Below the pieces are notes generated by a model. That model was not told where the DNA came from. It did not search any database and was given only the letters and a program-made list of their open reading frames with translations. The translations under genes and the position numbers were made by a program. From an uncultured Oscillospiraceae bacterium (GTDB lineage Bacteria > Bacillota > Clostridia > Oscillospirales > Ruminococcaceae), in the NCBI GenBank assembly GCA_949737515.1, contig CATJCP010000182.1, forward strand, positions 1 through 45,592: a stretch of DNA of 45,592 nucleotides. Reading direction: 5' to 3'. Each line of letters begins with the position of its first letter. Within the stretch, counting starts at the first letter, position 1. Below are positions 31,048 to 38,970 of the stretch, piece after piece.

Positions 31048-31233
31048 AAAAAAGCCTTTCTTGGAAACCGGATTGCCTATGTACCCGGAACATGGACAGA
31101 TTATTTTCTCTACAGATGGAAGCCGCTTAGGCTCCCTGCGATCCCTGTAAAGAAACTTTCTCTGTTTTGCCAAAGCCTTGCCAAACGGACTCGTTTTTCA
31201 GGGTGTGAAAGACCGGAAACGAACACTTCTCTG
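31048..31233 (-). ncRNA. Candidate structured small RNA upstream of RNase J
   Basis: The region starts at a strong promoter and ends at a run of six T (31048-31053 on the plus strand). Just inside the ends GUCUUUC (31207-31213) can pair with GAAAGGC (31054-31060). Inside lie local hairpins, for example GGGAGCC/GGCUUCC and CCAUGU/ACAUAGG. The size is like 6S RNA, but I cannot confirm that class from memory, and the RNA may only be the first part of the RNase J leader. Confidence 0.35.
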
Positions 31234-31239
31234 CCCATT

Positions 31240-31268
31240 ATTGTATACCTAATCCTCCTCTATGTCAA
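31240..31268 (-). promoter_or_regulatory. Strong promoter of the RNase J leader RNA
   Basis: On the minus strand a consensus TTGACA (31263-31268) and TACAAT (31240-31245) are spaced by 17 nt. Transcription is expected near 31233, 575 nt before the RNase J start. Confidence 0.75.
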
Positions 31269-31457
31269 GACGCTGTGGAATTTATACGGAGAGTAGAGAC
31301 AGGGCTGGATGGGATTTCCCTTATATCCTGCTCATAAAAACCAAATTTCATACAAATTCAGATCGTTTTTTGCGGAAGAACTGCCCGTACAGGGGAGACA
31401 GGAGGCAGTCCCAAGGACGGAAGAGTGGGAGTTCCTGATTCTGACTGCACATTCTCC

Positions 31458-31486
31458 TTGATTTCCGTCCGGTAATCAGATACAAT
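31458..31486 (+). promoter_or_regulatory. Promoter of the TPM gene
   Basis: TTGATT (31458-31463) and TACAAT (31481-31486) are spaced by 17 nt; transcription is expected near 31493, 66 nt before the start codon. Confidence 0.7.
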
Positions 31487-31558
31487 AAAGATAAAGGATA
31501 CGTTACCTGCCAAACAGATCTGCCGCAAACGGCAGCAAAAAAGAATCAGGAGGAAGCA

Positions 31559-32467
31559 TTGAATATAAAATTGAGAAAAGGATGCGCTGCGTTTGTTTCC
31601 GCGGCGCTGTGTCTGCTGTTTATTTCCTCGTTTCTGCCAGTGTATGCTGGGGAGCTTCCGGAGCCTACGGCGGACTTTTACGTCAACGATTATGCCGAAG
31701 TTCTGTCCAAAGAAACTGAAGAGCATATTGTAGAGCTCAACGACACCCTGTACAGCCTGACAGGAGCACAGGTGGTTGTGGTTGCGCGCGATTTTCTGGA
31801 CGGTATGGCCATTGAAGACTATGGGTACCAGCTCTTTAACCAGTGGGAAATCGGTTCCGGCGATAAGGACAACGGCGTCCTTTTGCTCCTGGCCATTGGG
31901 GAGGACGACTACTGGATCACCCTTGGCCGGGGCTCAGAAAGTATTTTGAGCATGAATTACCTCACCAGTGTGCGGGACCGGTATTTGGAGGATGCGTTCA
32001 GTGCAGGCGATTATGACCGGGCTGTTTCCGATACGGTTGACGCCATTGCGGGAAAGCTGGCCGAGCATTACGGCGTATCTCTGGATACCAACGTCAGCCT
32101 TCCCCAGGAGGAGCCGGAGAAGATAGGGGAATCCTCCCTGCTCACCCTTATCATTATCTTAATTGTTGTTGCCAGTGTGTTCGGAGGCTTTTTCCGCTCC
32201 TACTGCCCACCCCGCCGGCCCCGTTGGTGGATGAACCCTCCTCCTCCCCCGCCGCCTATTCACGGCCCGGGAAGGCCACGCTATCCCGGAGGGCCCAGAC
32301 CTCCGGAAGGGCCCGGCCCCGGCGGCTTTGGAGGGTTCGGCCCACCCCGTTCCGGAGGAGGCTTTGGAGGTTTTTCCGGAGGTGGAAGATCTGGAGGAGG
32401 CCGCTCTGGCGGCGGGCGTTCCGGCGGTGGCGGCAGTTCCCGAGGCGGCGGTATGGGAAGGAAGTAA
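31559..32467 (+). CDS. TPM domain membrane protein
   Basis: A 302-residue protein with a signal peptide (about 1-30), an extracytoplasmic TPM domain (about 35-165; DFYVNDYAEVLS at its start, the YQLFNQWEIGSGDKDNGVLLLLA core motif), a membrane helix near 195-213 and a cytoplasmic-side tail rich in Pro, then Gly, Ser and Arg in GGGRSGG repeats. TPM proteins occur in photosystem repair in plants and as envelope proteins of unknown role in bacteria, where some have phosphatase activity. The start is TTG with AGGAGG five bases upstream. A terminator follows at 32553. Confidence 0.85.
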   Translation: MNIKLRKGCAAFVSAALCLLFISSFLPVYAGELPEPTADFYVNDYAEVLSKETEEHIVELNDTLYSLTGAQVVVVARDFLDGMAIEDYGYQLFNQWEIGSGDKDNGVLLLLAIGEDDYWITLGRGSESILSMNYLTSVRDRYLEDAFSAGDYDRAVSDTVDAIAGKLAEHYGVSLDTNVSLPQEEPEKIGESSLLTLIIILIVVASVFGGFFRSYCPPRRPRWWMNPPPPPPPIHGPGRPRYPGGPRPPEGPGPGGFGGFGPPRSGGGFGGFSGGGRSGGGRSGGGRSGGGGSSRGGGMGRK

Positions 32468-32552
32468 TAGGAAAATAGTGTCCCTAAATGATTAGGTGGC
32501 TGCCTTAAAACAGGAACGCATTTCCAAACATAACATTTACCATAAACGAAAT

Positions 32553-32597
32553 AGCTCTGTGGAAGCCGGAAAATGGCGTTTCACAGAGCTTTTGTTT
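32553..32597 (+). terminator. Terminator between TPM and nifU genes
   Basis: AGCTCTGTG (32553-32561) pairs with CACAGAGCT (32582-32590), extended inward by GAAGCC/GGCGTTTC, followed by TTTGTTT. It stands between convergent genes. Confidence 0.78.
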
Positions 32598-32615
32598 AGT
32601 CCTTTGGTAAAAAAA

Positions 32616-33038
32616 TCAATGGCACTCCTCACAGTCGCTGAGAACCCCGACAATGGGCACAGGGTCGATGCCAAGACGGGTATAGTAGTCAGACAAGGCG
32701 GCCTTTACCGCCTGTTCCGCCAGCACAGAGCAGTGGATCTTTACTGGAGGCAGTCCCTCCAGCGCTTCCACTACCGCTGAATTGGTCAGCTTTAAGGCCT
32801 CTTCAATGCTCTTACCTTTGATCAGCTCCGTTGCCATGGAGCTGGTGGCAATGGCCGCTCCGCATCCAAAGGTTTTAAACTTTACATCCTTGATGAAACC
32901 GTCCTCGATTTTCAGATACATCCGCATAATATCGCCGCATTTGGCGTTGCCAACCTCACCCACGCCGTTGGCGTCCGGCATTTCCCCCACATTCCGGGGA
33001 TTGGTGAAATGGTCCATTACTTTTTCGGAATACAGCAT
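32616..33038 (-). CDS. nifU: NifU/IscU-type iron-sulfur cluster scaffold
   Basis: A 140-residue scaffold protein on which [2Fe-2S] clusters are built from sulfur given by the cysteine desulfurase encoded just upstream. The three ligand cysteines are Cys34 (AKCGD, with the modulating Asp36), Cys59 (TFGCGA) and Cys103 (KIHCSVLAE). The short C-terminal tail ends in DCEECH, extra cysteines common in clostridial versions. Only the N-terminal NifU domain is present, so it resembles IscU in build. AAGGAAC precedes the ATG. It follows nifS by 42 nt in one operon. Confidence 0.93.
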   Translation of the reverse strand: MLYSEKVMDHFTNPRNVGEMPDANGVGEVGNAKCGDIMRMYLKIEDGFIKDVKFKTFGCGAAIATSSMATELIKGKSIEEALKLTNSAVVEALEGLPPVKIHCSVLAEQAVKAALSDYYTRLGIDPVPIVGVLSDCEECH

Positions 33039-33080
33039 TGCTATCAGTTCCTTTCTTCCGGAGATTATTTCAGTGAAATT

Positions 33081-34295
33081 CTATGCTTCCCTCTGTATTT
33101 TTTCCCAAATGGGGGACATGTCCCGCAGCCGCTGAACGATGGGCGGGAGCTGCTCCAGAATATAGTCCACATCCTCCTCTGAGTTCATGTCGCTGAGGGA
33201 GAGCCGGAGGGAACCATGGGCCACCTCGTGCTTGAGCCCGATGGACAGCAACACATGGCTGGGGTCTAGAGAACCGGAGGTGCAGGCCGATCCAGAGGAA
33301 CCGCAAATCCCTTTGCTGTCCAGCATCAGCAGCAGGGATTCCCCCTCCACCCCTTCAAAGGAGATGTTCACGTTGCCGGGCAGGCGTTTGACAGGGTCGC
33401 CGTTCAGGCGGGTGCAGGGGATTTTCAAAAGCTCCCGGATCAGCCTGTCCCGCATGGCGGAGACCTTGGCGTTTTTCTCCTCCATAGAGGCGCATGCCAG
33501 CTCAATGGCGGTTCCCAACCCCACAATATAGGCGTTGTTTTCGGTCCCGGCCCGCCGCCCCCGCTCCTGTCCGCCCCCGTCCACAAAGTTGGGGATCACC
33601 AGCCCCTTGCGGATATACAGCGCCCCAACGCCCTTTGGCCCGTGGAACTTGTGGGCCGAGAGGGAGAGCAGGTCGATGTTCTGCGCCTTTACGTCAATGG
33701 GGACAGCCCCCACTGCCTGCACCGCGTCGGTGTGGAAAACCACTCCCTTTTCCCGGCACAGCTTCCCAACCTCCGGGATGGGCTGTATGGTGCCGATTTC
33801 ATTGTTGGCATACATGACAGTGACCAGAGCGGTATCCGGGCGGATGGCTTTCTCCACCTTTTCCACAGACACTATGCCGTTTGGCTCTATGGGTAGATAG
33901 GTGACCTCAAACCCCTGGCCTTCCAGGGTCTGGCAGGTGTGCAGCACCGCATGGTGCTCAAAAGCGGTTGTCACAATGTGTTTCTTCCCCTTGTGGGACA
34001 TGGCCAGGGCAGTGCTCTTTATGGCCCAGTTGTCTGATTCTGACCCGCAGGAGGTAAAGAAAATTTCCCTTGCCTCCGCCCCCAGGGCGTTTGCCGTCTT
34101 TTCCCGGGCCTTTTCTATGGCCCTGCGGGAATCGCGTCCCAACCCGTAAAGGCTGGAAGCGTTTCCATATTGTTCGGTCAAAAAGGGAACCATCGACTGG
34201 AAAACAGGCTCAGAGATGCGGGTAGTCGCCGCATTGTCTGCATATACAAATCTTCCCATAGGGATATTCACCATACCTTTCCCGTTTATTTTCAT
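33081..34295 (-). CDS. nifS: Cysteine desulfurase
   Basis: A 404-residue pyridoxal-phosphate enzyme that removes sulfur from cysteine for iron-sulfur cluster building. It has YADNAATT near the N-terminus, the [16 protein letters not shown] block, the HTDAVQAVG motif, the PLP lysine in [11 protein letters not shown], and the catalytic Cys in the flexible loop [17 protein letters not shown], which marks the NifS/IscS group. The start is uncertain: ATG 34295 has GGAAG six bases upstream but adds about a dozen residues before the usual beginning; ATG 34259 would give the normal N-terminus with a poor ribosome binding site. It pairs with nifU downstream. No iscR is seen. Confidence 0.93.
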   Translation of the reverse strand: MKINGKGMVNIPMGRFVYADNAATTRISEPVFQSMVPFLTEQYGNASSLYGLGRDSRRAIEKAREKTANALGAEAREIFFTSCGSESDNWAIKSTALAMSHKGKKHIVTTAFEHHAVLHTCQTLEGQGFEVTYLPIEPNGIVSVEKVEKAIRPDTALVTVMYANNEIGTIQPIPEVGKLCREKGVVFHTDAVQAVGAVPIDVKAQNIDLLSLSAHKFHGPKGVGALYIRKGLVIPNFVDGGGQERGRRAGTENNAYIVGLGTAIELACASMEEKNAKVSAMRDRLIRELLKIPCTRLNGDPVKRLPGNVNISFEGVEGESLLLMLDSKGICGSSGSACTSGSLDPSHVLLSIGLKHEVAHGSLRLSLSDMNSEEDVDYILEQLPPIVQRLRDMSPIWEKIQREA

Positions 34296-34375
34296 ACTGG
34301 TCTTCCATTTACTGTAAAAACAGCATAAATTGTTTGATTGATCTGAAAGCAGTGGACAAAACCTTTGCCAATTTT

Positions 34376-34403
34376 ATTATATACTAAATCGATAGGAATT
34401 CAA
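34376..34403 (-). promoter_or_regulatory. Promoter of the nifS-nifU operon
   Basis: On the minus strand TTGAAT (34398-34403) and TATAAT (34376-34381) are spaced by 16 nt; transcription is expected near 34369. Confidence 0.65.
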
Positions 34404-34422
34404 GGACTTAGAGAAAAAATTT

Positions 34423-34875
34423 CTAACGACGGTATTTTTCCGTTTGAGCAACGGCCATCTGGTCGCAGCGTTCGTTTTCAGGATGGCCCGCATGGCCCTT
34501 GACCCAGCAAAACGCCACCTGATGCCTGTCCAGCAGCTCCAAAAGCCTTTTCCAAAGGTCGGTATTGGGGACCGGTTCGTTTTTGGCCCGCACCCATCCC
34601 TTCCGCTGCCAGTTGTAGACCCATTTTTTTTCGATAGAGTCGATTAAATATTTAGAATCACTGTACAGGGTGACCTGGCAGGGGCGTTTGAGGGCCGCCA
34701 GGCCTTCGATGGCGGCGGTCAGCTCCATGCGGTTGTTGGTTGTATCCGCCGCCCCGCCCATCAGCTCCTTTTCCCTGCCGTTAAACCGTAGGACCACCCC
34801 ATATCCACCAGGGCCGGGGTTCCCGGAACAAGCGCCGTCTGTAAAAATCTCCACCTTTGGAAGGCTGTCCGCCAT
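34423..34875 (-). CDS. rnhA: Ribonuclease HI
   Basis: A 150-residue type 1 RNase H that cuts the RNA strand of RNA-DNA hybrids. All four catalytic acidic residues are in place: Asp13 ([14 protein letters not shown]), Glu51 ([13 protein letters not shown]), Asp73 (YSDSKYL) and Asp138 (NERCDQMA); the GHAGHPEN loop holds the conserved His. The basic handle ([12 protein letters not shown]) is present, as in the E. coli enzyme. GAGGTGG stands six bases before the ATG. It lies 73 nt after the TSUP gene on the same strand. Confidence 0.95.
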   Translation of the reverse strand: MADSLPKVEIFTDGACSGNPGPGGYGVVLRFNGREKELMGGAADTTNNRMELTAAIEGLAALKRPCQVTLYSDSKYLIDSIEKKWVYNWQRKGWVRAKNEPVPNTDLWKRLLELLDRHQVAFCWVKGHAGHPENERCDQMAVAQTEKYRR

Positions 34876-34948
34876 ATATAGCCACCTCGTTTCATGTTGT
34901 CCGGTTTTGTTCCCTAAAAGGGAGATACTGCTGAGAAAAGATTTCCCC

Positions 34949-35692
34949 CTACCGGAACAGCATATTCGCCCCGCTGACAGCTAAAAAGGCGTAGATGATC
35001 TTTTTCATTGCCTCTGCGTTGATGCGGGAGAGGATTTTCATGCCGGTCCAGAACCCGAGGTAGGAGAACGCCAGCCCTATCAGGGAGAGCTGGACGACCT
35101 GGAGGGTGATCATCCCGTTGATCACCCGGAGGATTACCGTGTAAAGATTGGTCAGGAGAAAGTAACATTGTATTGTCCCCATATAAGATTCTTTTTCCTG
35201 TCCGGCGGAGAGCATATACAGGACCATTGGAGGACCGCTCATGCTGAACAGGCCTCCTAAAACGCCGCTCAGTCCCCCGGCGATCAGGCCGTTGCGGGAG
35301 GTGGGCTGGATGTGGATACGGCTGCTGAAAAAGAAGAAGTAGACGCTCAGCCCAATCAGGACGCCCCCCAGAATGCGCTTCATAATGTCGTCTGACTTTC
35401 CCGCAAAAAAGGTGACCATAAAAAAACTGGAGATAAAGTATCCGGCGGAGGGAAAGAGAATCTGTTTCCAGTTGATAAATTTCCGGTATCGGACGGTGTT
35501 GGCAGTATTTGTCGACAGAGACAGCAAACCGGAAACGGCTGTGCTGACTGTGGAGGGCAGAAAGTTGGGGAGGACAGACATCATAAAGATGGCAAAGCCG
35601 AACCCGCTGACCGATTGGATTGTGGAGCCCAGCATACATGAAAACAGGAAGACAGCCGTCAGTCCTCCCGAAAGCCCAAGGGATGAAAACAT
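34949..35692 (-). CDS. TSUP (TauE/SafE) family membrane exporter
   Basis: A 247-residue membrane protein with about eight helices, of the TauE/SafE family that moves sulfite, sulfonates or other organic anions. The two half-repeats are visible: [23 protein letters not shown] in the first and [23 protein letters not shown] in the second, each with the family's Gly-rich bend. The substrate cannot be inferred. GGAAAGGA precedes the ATG by eight bases. A DUF1858 redox-disulfide gene lies upstream on the same strand, beyond a terminator. Confidence 0.88.
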   Translation of the reverse strand: MFSSLGLSGGLTAVFLFSCMLGSTIQSVSGFGFAIFMMSVLPNFLPSTVSTAVSGLLSLSTNTANTVRYRKFINWKQILFPSAGYFISSFFMVTFFAGKSDDIMKRILGGVLIGLSVYFFFFSSRIHIQPTSRNGLIAGGLSGVLGGLFSMSGPPMVLYMLSAGQEKESYMGTIQCYFLLTNLYTVILRVINGMITLQVVQLSLIGLAFSYLGFWTGMKILSRINAEAMKKIIYAFLAVSGANMLFR

Positions 35693-35740
35693 ATAGCAAT
35701 TCCTTTCCGCTGCAAAGCTTAGCCGCCTTCAAAGAGAAAC

Positions 35741-35782
35741 GCCGCCGCAAAAAGGAAAAACATCCCACTTTGCAGCGGCGGC
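35741..35782 (-). terminator. Terminator after the DUF1858 gene
   Basis: GCCGCCGCAAA (35741-35751) pairs with TTTGC-agc-GGCGGC (to 35782), a GC-rich stem with one bulge; read leftward it is followed by GTTTCTCTTT. The quality is moderate. Confidence 0.5.
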
Positions 35783-35795
35783 AAGAGGCAGCGGG

Positions 35796-35993
35796 TTATT
35801 CAACGGCCTTGTTGATTGCCTCCATCATGGCGTCGACGTCAATGCCATGGGCGGCGGCGCCTTCCCCAACACTCTCAAAGTGGGCGGCGGCACAGCCAAT
35901 GCAGCCCATGCCGAACTGCTGCAGAACAGCAACGGCCTGGGGATACTTCTGAACCAGTTCCATAATGCCAATGTCTTTTGTGATTACTGCCAT
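35796..35993 (-). CDS. DUF1858 domain redox-disulfide protein
   Basis: A 65-residue protein of the DUF1858 family (hybrid-cluster-protein-associated redox disulfide domain). The marks are the ITKDIGIMELVQKYPQAVAVLQQFGMGCIGC start with the CIGC pair at 31-34 and the later HGID segment. The cysteine pair is thought to take part in redox or metal chemistry in anaerobes. CGGAGG stands eight to nine bases before the ATG. A promoter at 36155-36183 leaves a long folded leader, so expression may be controlled at the RNA level. Confidence 0.88.
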   Translation of the reverse strand: MAVITKDIGIMELVQKYPQAVAVLQQFGMGCIGCAAAHFESVGEGAAAHGIDVDAMMEAINKAVE

Positions 35994-36029
35994 AATTGTA
36001 AACCTCCGTTATTTTAATCGATCCCTCAT

Positions 36030-36150
36030 ACCTATGCTTGGCCCGAAAACCGTGTTTTCCCTTGTCACGCATAGGTATTTTCCCCCAAAGGGGCAGATTT
36101 ATTTAGGCAGCCACCCTAGGCTTGAGCCTGGCGAGACAGCAAAATCTATC
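36030..36150 (-). promoter_or_regulatory. Folded leader of the DUF1858 gene
   Basis: Leftward from the promoter, GCCAGGCT-ca-AGCC-TAGGGTGGC forms a hairpin near the transcript start. Further on, ACCTATGC (36069-36076 region) pairs with GCATAGGT (36030-36037), enclosing a GAAAAC-CGT-GTTTTC hairpin (36045-36059). The gene starts 37 nt later. I do not recognise a riboswitch class. Confidence 0.4.
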
Positions 36151-36154
36151 CTTT

Positions 36155-36183
36155 ATTGTACACTTTTTCCAGAGGGTTATCAA
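36155..36183 (-). promoter_or_regulatory. Promoter of the DUF1858 gene
   Basis: On the minus strand TTGATA (36178-36183) and TACAAT (36155-36160) are spaced by 17 nt; transcription is expected near 36148, giving a leader of about 155 nt. Confidence 0.68.
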
Positions 36184-36235
36184 GAGTAAAATCGTATCTT
36201 TTTTGGAGTGGGGCGCTGGTTTGAACTTATGGATT

Positions 36236-36742
36236 TTATGGTTTGGCCTGGCCGGAATCTTTATCCTCCTTTTCCTCGGTCCCTGCCATAGCGTTTCCAG
36301 CGCAATCCACGGTTTTTTGAACCAGGGCGATGATTTTTCGCAGGAAGGCAGGGGCGGCGGAGCCCATTTTTATCCCGTTTTCCAGGATGCTTCCCATCTC
36401 TGCCACAATGTACCAGACCAGGACGATGGGGCAGAGCATCACGCTGTAGGAAAAGGGGAGTTCCAGCCCCGGGAGGAGGTGGATCATCCGGCCGATGAGG
36501 GCGTCGGCCATCAGGGAAACCAGGACAATGGCAATGCTTCCCCCCTTGTGCCAGATGCCGTCCCGGGCAATCGAGCTTTGCCATTCATGGTTCCGTTTAG
36601 CTGCAAGGCTGCCGGTGATCCAGTCCATAGCCATGCAGACAGCGTACAGCAGGACCAGCCACCCAAACCACCCCAGCGCGGCGGAAACTGCGCCCAGAAA
36701 AAGTGAGACTGCTGCTTTGACTTCAGAAACTTTTTCAGCCAT
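36236..36742 (-). CDS. Phage holin family protein (toxin-secretion/phage-lysis type)
   Basis: A 168-residue membrane protein of the holin family that includes TcdE-like proteins, which make pores for release of lysins or large toxins. It has hydrophobic segments at about 11-43, 66-84 and 95-115, and the family's MDWITGSLAAKRNHEWQSS-type loop followed by GIWHKGG. The C-terminal tail is charged. No endolysin or phage gene is nearby, so it is an isolated copy. The ATG at 36742 overlaps the stop of a 22-codon leader frame, which suggests translational coupling. Confidence 0.85.
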   Translation of the reverse strand: MAEKVSEVKAAVSLFLGAVSAALGWFGWLVLLYAVCMAMDWITGSLAAKRNHEWQSSIARDGIWHKGGSIAIVLVSLMADALIGRMIHLLPGLELPFSYSVMLCPIVLVWYIVAEMGSILENGIKMGSAAPAFLRKIIALVQKTVDCAGNAMAGTEEKEDKDSGQAKP

Positions 36743-36803
36743 CAAAAACGCCCCCTTTCCAAATTACCGGCAGGATAGGCAGGGGATAGAGAATTCTTTT
36801 CAT
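36735..36803 (-). CDS. 22-codon leader ORF coupled to the holin gene
   Basis: An ATG at 36803 with AAGGAGG six bases upstream opens a frame beginning MKRILYPLPILPVIW and ending in TGA inside the first codons of the holin gene (its TGA is at 36735-36737, the holin ATG at 36740-36742). This is the best ribosome binding site in the transcript and stands 28 nt after the expected start, so ribosomes probably enter here and pass to the holin gene. The peptide is hydrophobic and might itself insert into a membrane; no family is recognised. Confidence 0.55.
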   Translation of the reverse strand: MKRILYPLPILPVIWKGGVFDG

Positions 36804-36837
36804 GTGATTCCTCCTTTTTTATTCTCGATATGTGATA

Positions 36838-36866
36838 ATTATACCCGCATTCACATTTTTTGTCAA
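36838..36866 (-). promoter_or_regulatory. Consensus promoter of the holin transcript
   Basis: On the minus strand TTGACA (36861-36866) and TATAAT (36838-36843) are spaced by exactly 17 nt, a perfect vegetative promoter. Transcription is expected near 36831. Confidence 0.8.
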
Positions 36867-36898
36867 TCAATTTAAAAACATTTGTTCTTAAATTGCTC

Positions 36899-36938
36899 AA
36901 AAAAGGCTGCCAGATCCTGGTGGATGGAATCTGACAGC
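36899..36938 (-). terminator. Terminator of the DUF5662-lipoprotein unit
   Basis: Read leftward, GCTGTCAGATTCC pairs with GGATCTGGCAGC (36906-36938, one bulge and one G-U pair) and is followed by CTTTTTT. It directly follows the lipoprotein gene. Confidence 0.82.
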
Positions 36939-36951
36939 GCAAAGCCAACCA

Positions 36952-38322
36952 TTATGTATGGTATTGGGAAAAATGGTTTTCCAGTGTTTCCCTTGGAATA
37001 TAATAAAACTTACATTGATCTGACGGTCCTGTATTGTCATTTTGGGACTCCCGGATACAAAGCAGGATATTTCCCAAATCATCCATGGTATAGGATTTCA
37101 GATATAGGTTAGAATCCCTGGTTTTTGAGTAGAGAAGCATTTCCCTAATTCTTTGGGAATAGCGGTCGTATTCTATGAGATAGCAGTCGTTTTTCACCGC
37201 AGAACAGAAATAGGTGATATTCTGCGGCCTGTCCGGGGCCAGATAAAACAGCGACATATGGGAGTTTGGCTGAAAGGGCGACAGGATCCGGAACTCCCCC
37301 TGGGACAGCTGAAGAAAATAGCAGCTGTCCGGATAAGTGGTTTCAAGGTAAAACAGATTTTCCGGGAATATCTTGATATAGCTGGGGGAAAAGGTGGGCG
37401 GGGCGTTGGTCATCCGGTTTACCAGCTCCAGGGGCAGGGGATAGATGTTTTTTAACGAGCCGTCCAGTCCGTACTCATAGAAATAAAGGGCGTCGCTGGG
37501 TTTTTTACCGTCCTCAACAGGGTGATAGCCGTATATCCATATGGATTGGCCGTGGATCATAGCCTTTGTAAACCGGATATCCTCCTGGGGCAGGGTGATT
37601 ACAGGAACCGCCTCGCCGGAGGAAACAGTATATTTCCAGACTTGGCTGTCTATTGTAAACAGAAAAAAGGTATCCCCGTCATAGGGGATTACATCCGGCC
37701 GGGAGGAGGGGTTCCTTCCTGTGGTCCCGTAGACCTTCTTTATTTTTCTGGTTCGATTCCGGTAGTCGATGGCATAGGTGGCCAGCTGAAATTCATCCAC
37801 AAAGGGGTGTGGGCCCAGCCCAGAGGTAAAATAGGCCGTATCCCCTGCAAAGGTTAGATGGTAACCCAGCTCCGCGTGGATGGCGTCGCCAATGTCCCCC
37901 GGGAAGTCGTCCTCCCGGTACGGCCCTCCCTGAAAGGAGTTCTCCTGAATGGAGAAAATTCCGGCGTGATTCAGCCGCTCCCCCGGCAGGATGTAGTCTG
38001 GGTCGATTTCCAGCGTCCCGTCTGGATCGTCCAGGTATTGAAAGTAGATCTTCCCATCCTCCATCCTGTCAATCTGGACCGACTCTGTGTAGGTTACATC
38101 GAAATCCAGTTCCTTAAATTCGAACGCATCCAGGCCGAAGGGGTTTGCAGTAACATCTTGGGCAGACAGCAGTTCTTCCCTTTCAACTGGAGGGACGCTT
38201 TCAGAAGCGGATGAAACGGATTCCTCGGTTTTTTCCTGTGAACCTTCAACTGGGGGCACAGCTTGGGTGCATCCGGCCAGCATCGCTATTCCAGTCAGCA
38301 GCATTGCAGTTTTTCGTTTCAC
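36952..38322 (-). CDS. Lipoprotein of unknown function
   Basis: A 456-residue lipoprotein: the signal peptide ends at AMLAGC (Cys18), a Glu/Ser-rich linker runs to about 45, and the rest is beta-rich with repeated aromatic and Asp/Gly patterns such as GDTAYFTSGLG, GDTFFLFTIDSQVWKY and QSIWIYGYHP, which suggests a beta-propeller like that of DUF5050-type proteins. No catalytic motif is seen. The GTG at 38322 has AGGAGG nine bases upstream; a longer frame begins inside the spacer. It follows the DUF5662 gene by 54 nt and ends at a strong terminator. Confidence 0.72.
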   Translation of the reverse strand: MKRKTAMLLTGIAMLAGCTQAVPPVEGSQEKTEESVSSASESVPPVEREELLSAQDVTANPFGLDAFEFKELDFDVTYTESVQIDRMEDGKIYFQYLDDPDGTLEIDPDYILPGERLNHAGIFSIQENSFQGGPYREDDFPGDIGDAIHAELGYHLTFAGDTAYFTSGLGPHPFVDEFQLATYAIDYRNRTRKIKKVYGTTGRNPSSRPDVIPYDGDTFFLFTIDSQVWKYTVSSGEAVPVITLPQEDIRFTKAMIHGQSIWIYGYHPVEDGKKPSDALYFYEYGLDGSLKNIYPLPLELVNRMTNAPPTFSPSYIKIFPENLFYLETTYPDSCYFLQLSQGEFRILSPFQPNSHMSLFYLAPDRPQNITYFCSAVKNDCYLIEYDRYSQRIREMLLYSKTRDSNLYLKSYTMDDLGNILLCIRESQNDNTGPSDQCKFYYIPRETLENHFSQYHT

Positions 38323-38376
38323 AATCAAATACCTCCTGGCAGCACAGAACATAAGATAAAGCGGACGAATTTCATC

Positions 38377-38922
38377 TTATGATTTTTTCAACACCTGGGT
38401 GCGGATAAAGTGGAAAGTTTCCTCCTCGCCCTGGTCTTTGAGCATAATCAGCAGTTTTTCCAGCAGCTCCCGGCTGCTTGGGTGGAGAAGGTACTTGCTT
38501 TTGGACTTCGTGTAATAATCATAGGGGTCGTTGTCCTGATATTGTTCCTTTCGGTAGGTCCTGCTGGCGGCGATTCGGTCGCAGAACATTTCCACAACAT
38601 ATTTTACAGGCATTTCCATCCCCGTGATGGGGGAGGGATTCTCCTCTATGGGCTGTAGGGAATAGTCGATCCAGTACTCCAGGTGGTGTTTATTCCTGCC
38701 CTTGTGGTGGAGCCAGGCGCTGGAATAGCCTTTATCCAGGCGTTCGGCGTCGTTGGGGCTGCGGGTTCCCTGAAAATACCGCGCTCCAACCAAAAATTCC
38801 GAAGGCGAATACTTGGAGAGGTCGTGAAGGAGCCCCTGGCGGTACAGCCCTACCCGAAAGCAGTACTTCATCACCAGGAATTTATGATGGTTGATTGTCT
38901 GCAGATGTCTGAACCAGTTCAT
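38377..38922 (-). CDS. DUF5662 family protein
   Basis: A 181-residue cytoplasmic protein of the DUF5662 family, of unknown function. The marks are HLQTINHHKFLVMKYCFRVGLYRQGLLHDLSKYSP near the N-terminus, with the H-D-x-S-K-Y element, then HHKGRNKHHLEYW and the EMFCDRIAASRTY block; the His/Asp pattern resembles an HD-like metal site, which is only an inference. AAAGGAGG stands just before the ATG at 38922. It is the first gene of a unit with the lipoprotein downstream. Confidence 0.8.
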   Translation of the reverse strand: MNWFRHLQTINHHKFLVMKYCFRVGLYRQGLLHDLSKYSPSEFLVGARYFQGTRSPNDAERLDKGYSSAWLHHKGRNKHHLEYWIDYSLQPIEENPSPITGMEMPVKYVVEMFCDRIAASRTYRKEQYQDNDPYDYYTKSKSKYLLHPSSRELLEKLLIMLKDQGEEETFHFIRTQVLKKS

Positions 38923-38970
38923 GGGGCCTCCTTTCCGGCAGGGGATAGGTGTCATACGGCTTGTAAAATC

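Larger units (their letters stand above)
30659..31558. other. 900-bp intergenic region between RNase J and TPM genes
   Basis: No protein gene is supported here. Leftward, it holds a TTGACA/TACAAT promoter (31240-31268), a possible 186-nt structured RNA (31048-31233), nested hairpins near 30900-30940 and 30950-30990, an attenuator-like terminator (30756-30799) and a hairpin near the RNase J ribosome binding site. Rightward, it holds the promoter of the TPM gene (31458-31486) and a CTGCCG/CGGCAG hairpin (31520-31535). Confidence 0.6.

Noticed and set aside
30659-31233. T-box or RNase P RNA in the RNase J leader
   Set aside because: The T-box UGGNACC/GCG core and the RNase P GAGGAAAGUCC and ACAGAA motifs are absent; the downstream gene is not a tRNA synthetase or amino-acid gene.
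32200-32467. Tandem DNA repeat in the 3' end of the TPM gene
   Set aside because: It is the coding sequence of the Pro- then Gly-rich tail, which is normal for TPM proteins, not an independent repeat element.
36236-36803. Prophage or phage tail cluster around the holin gene
   Set aside because: No lysin, portal, tail, integrase or terminase gene lies in the flanks, which are ordinary chromosomal genes.
37741-37765. GTTCGATTCC string resembling a tRNA T-loop
   Set aside because: No acceptor or anticodon stems can be built around it, and it lies inside the lipoprotein coding sequence.
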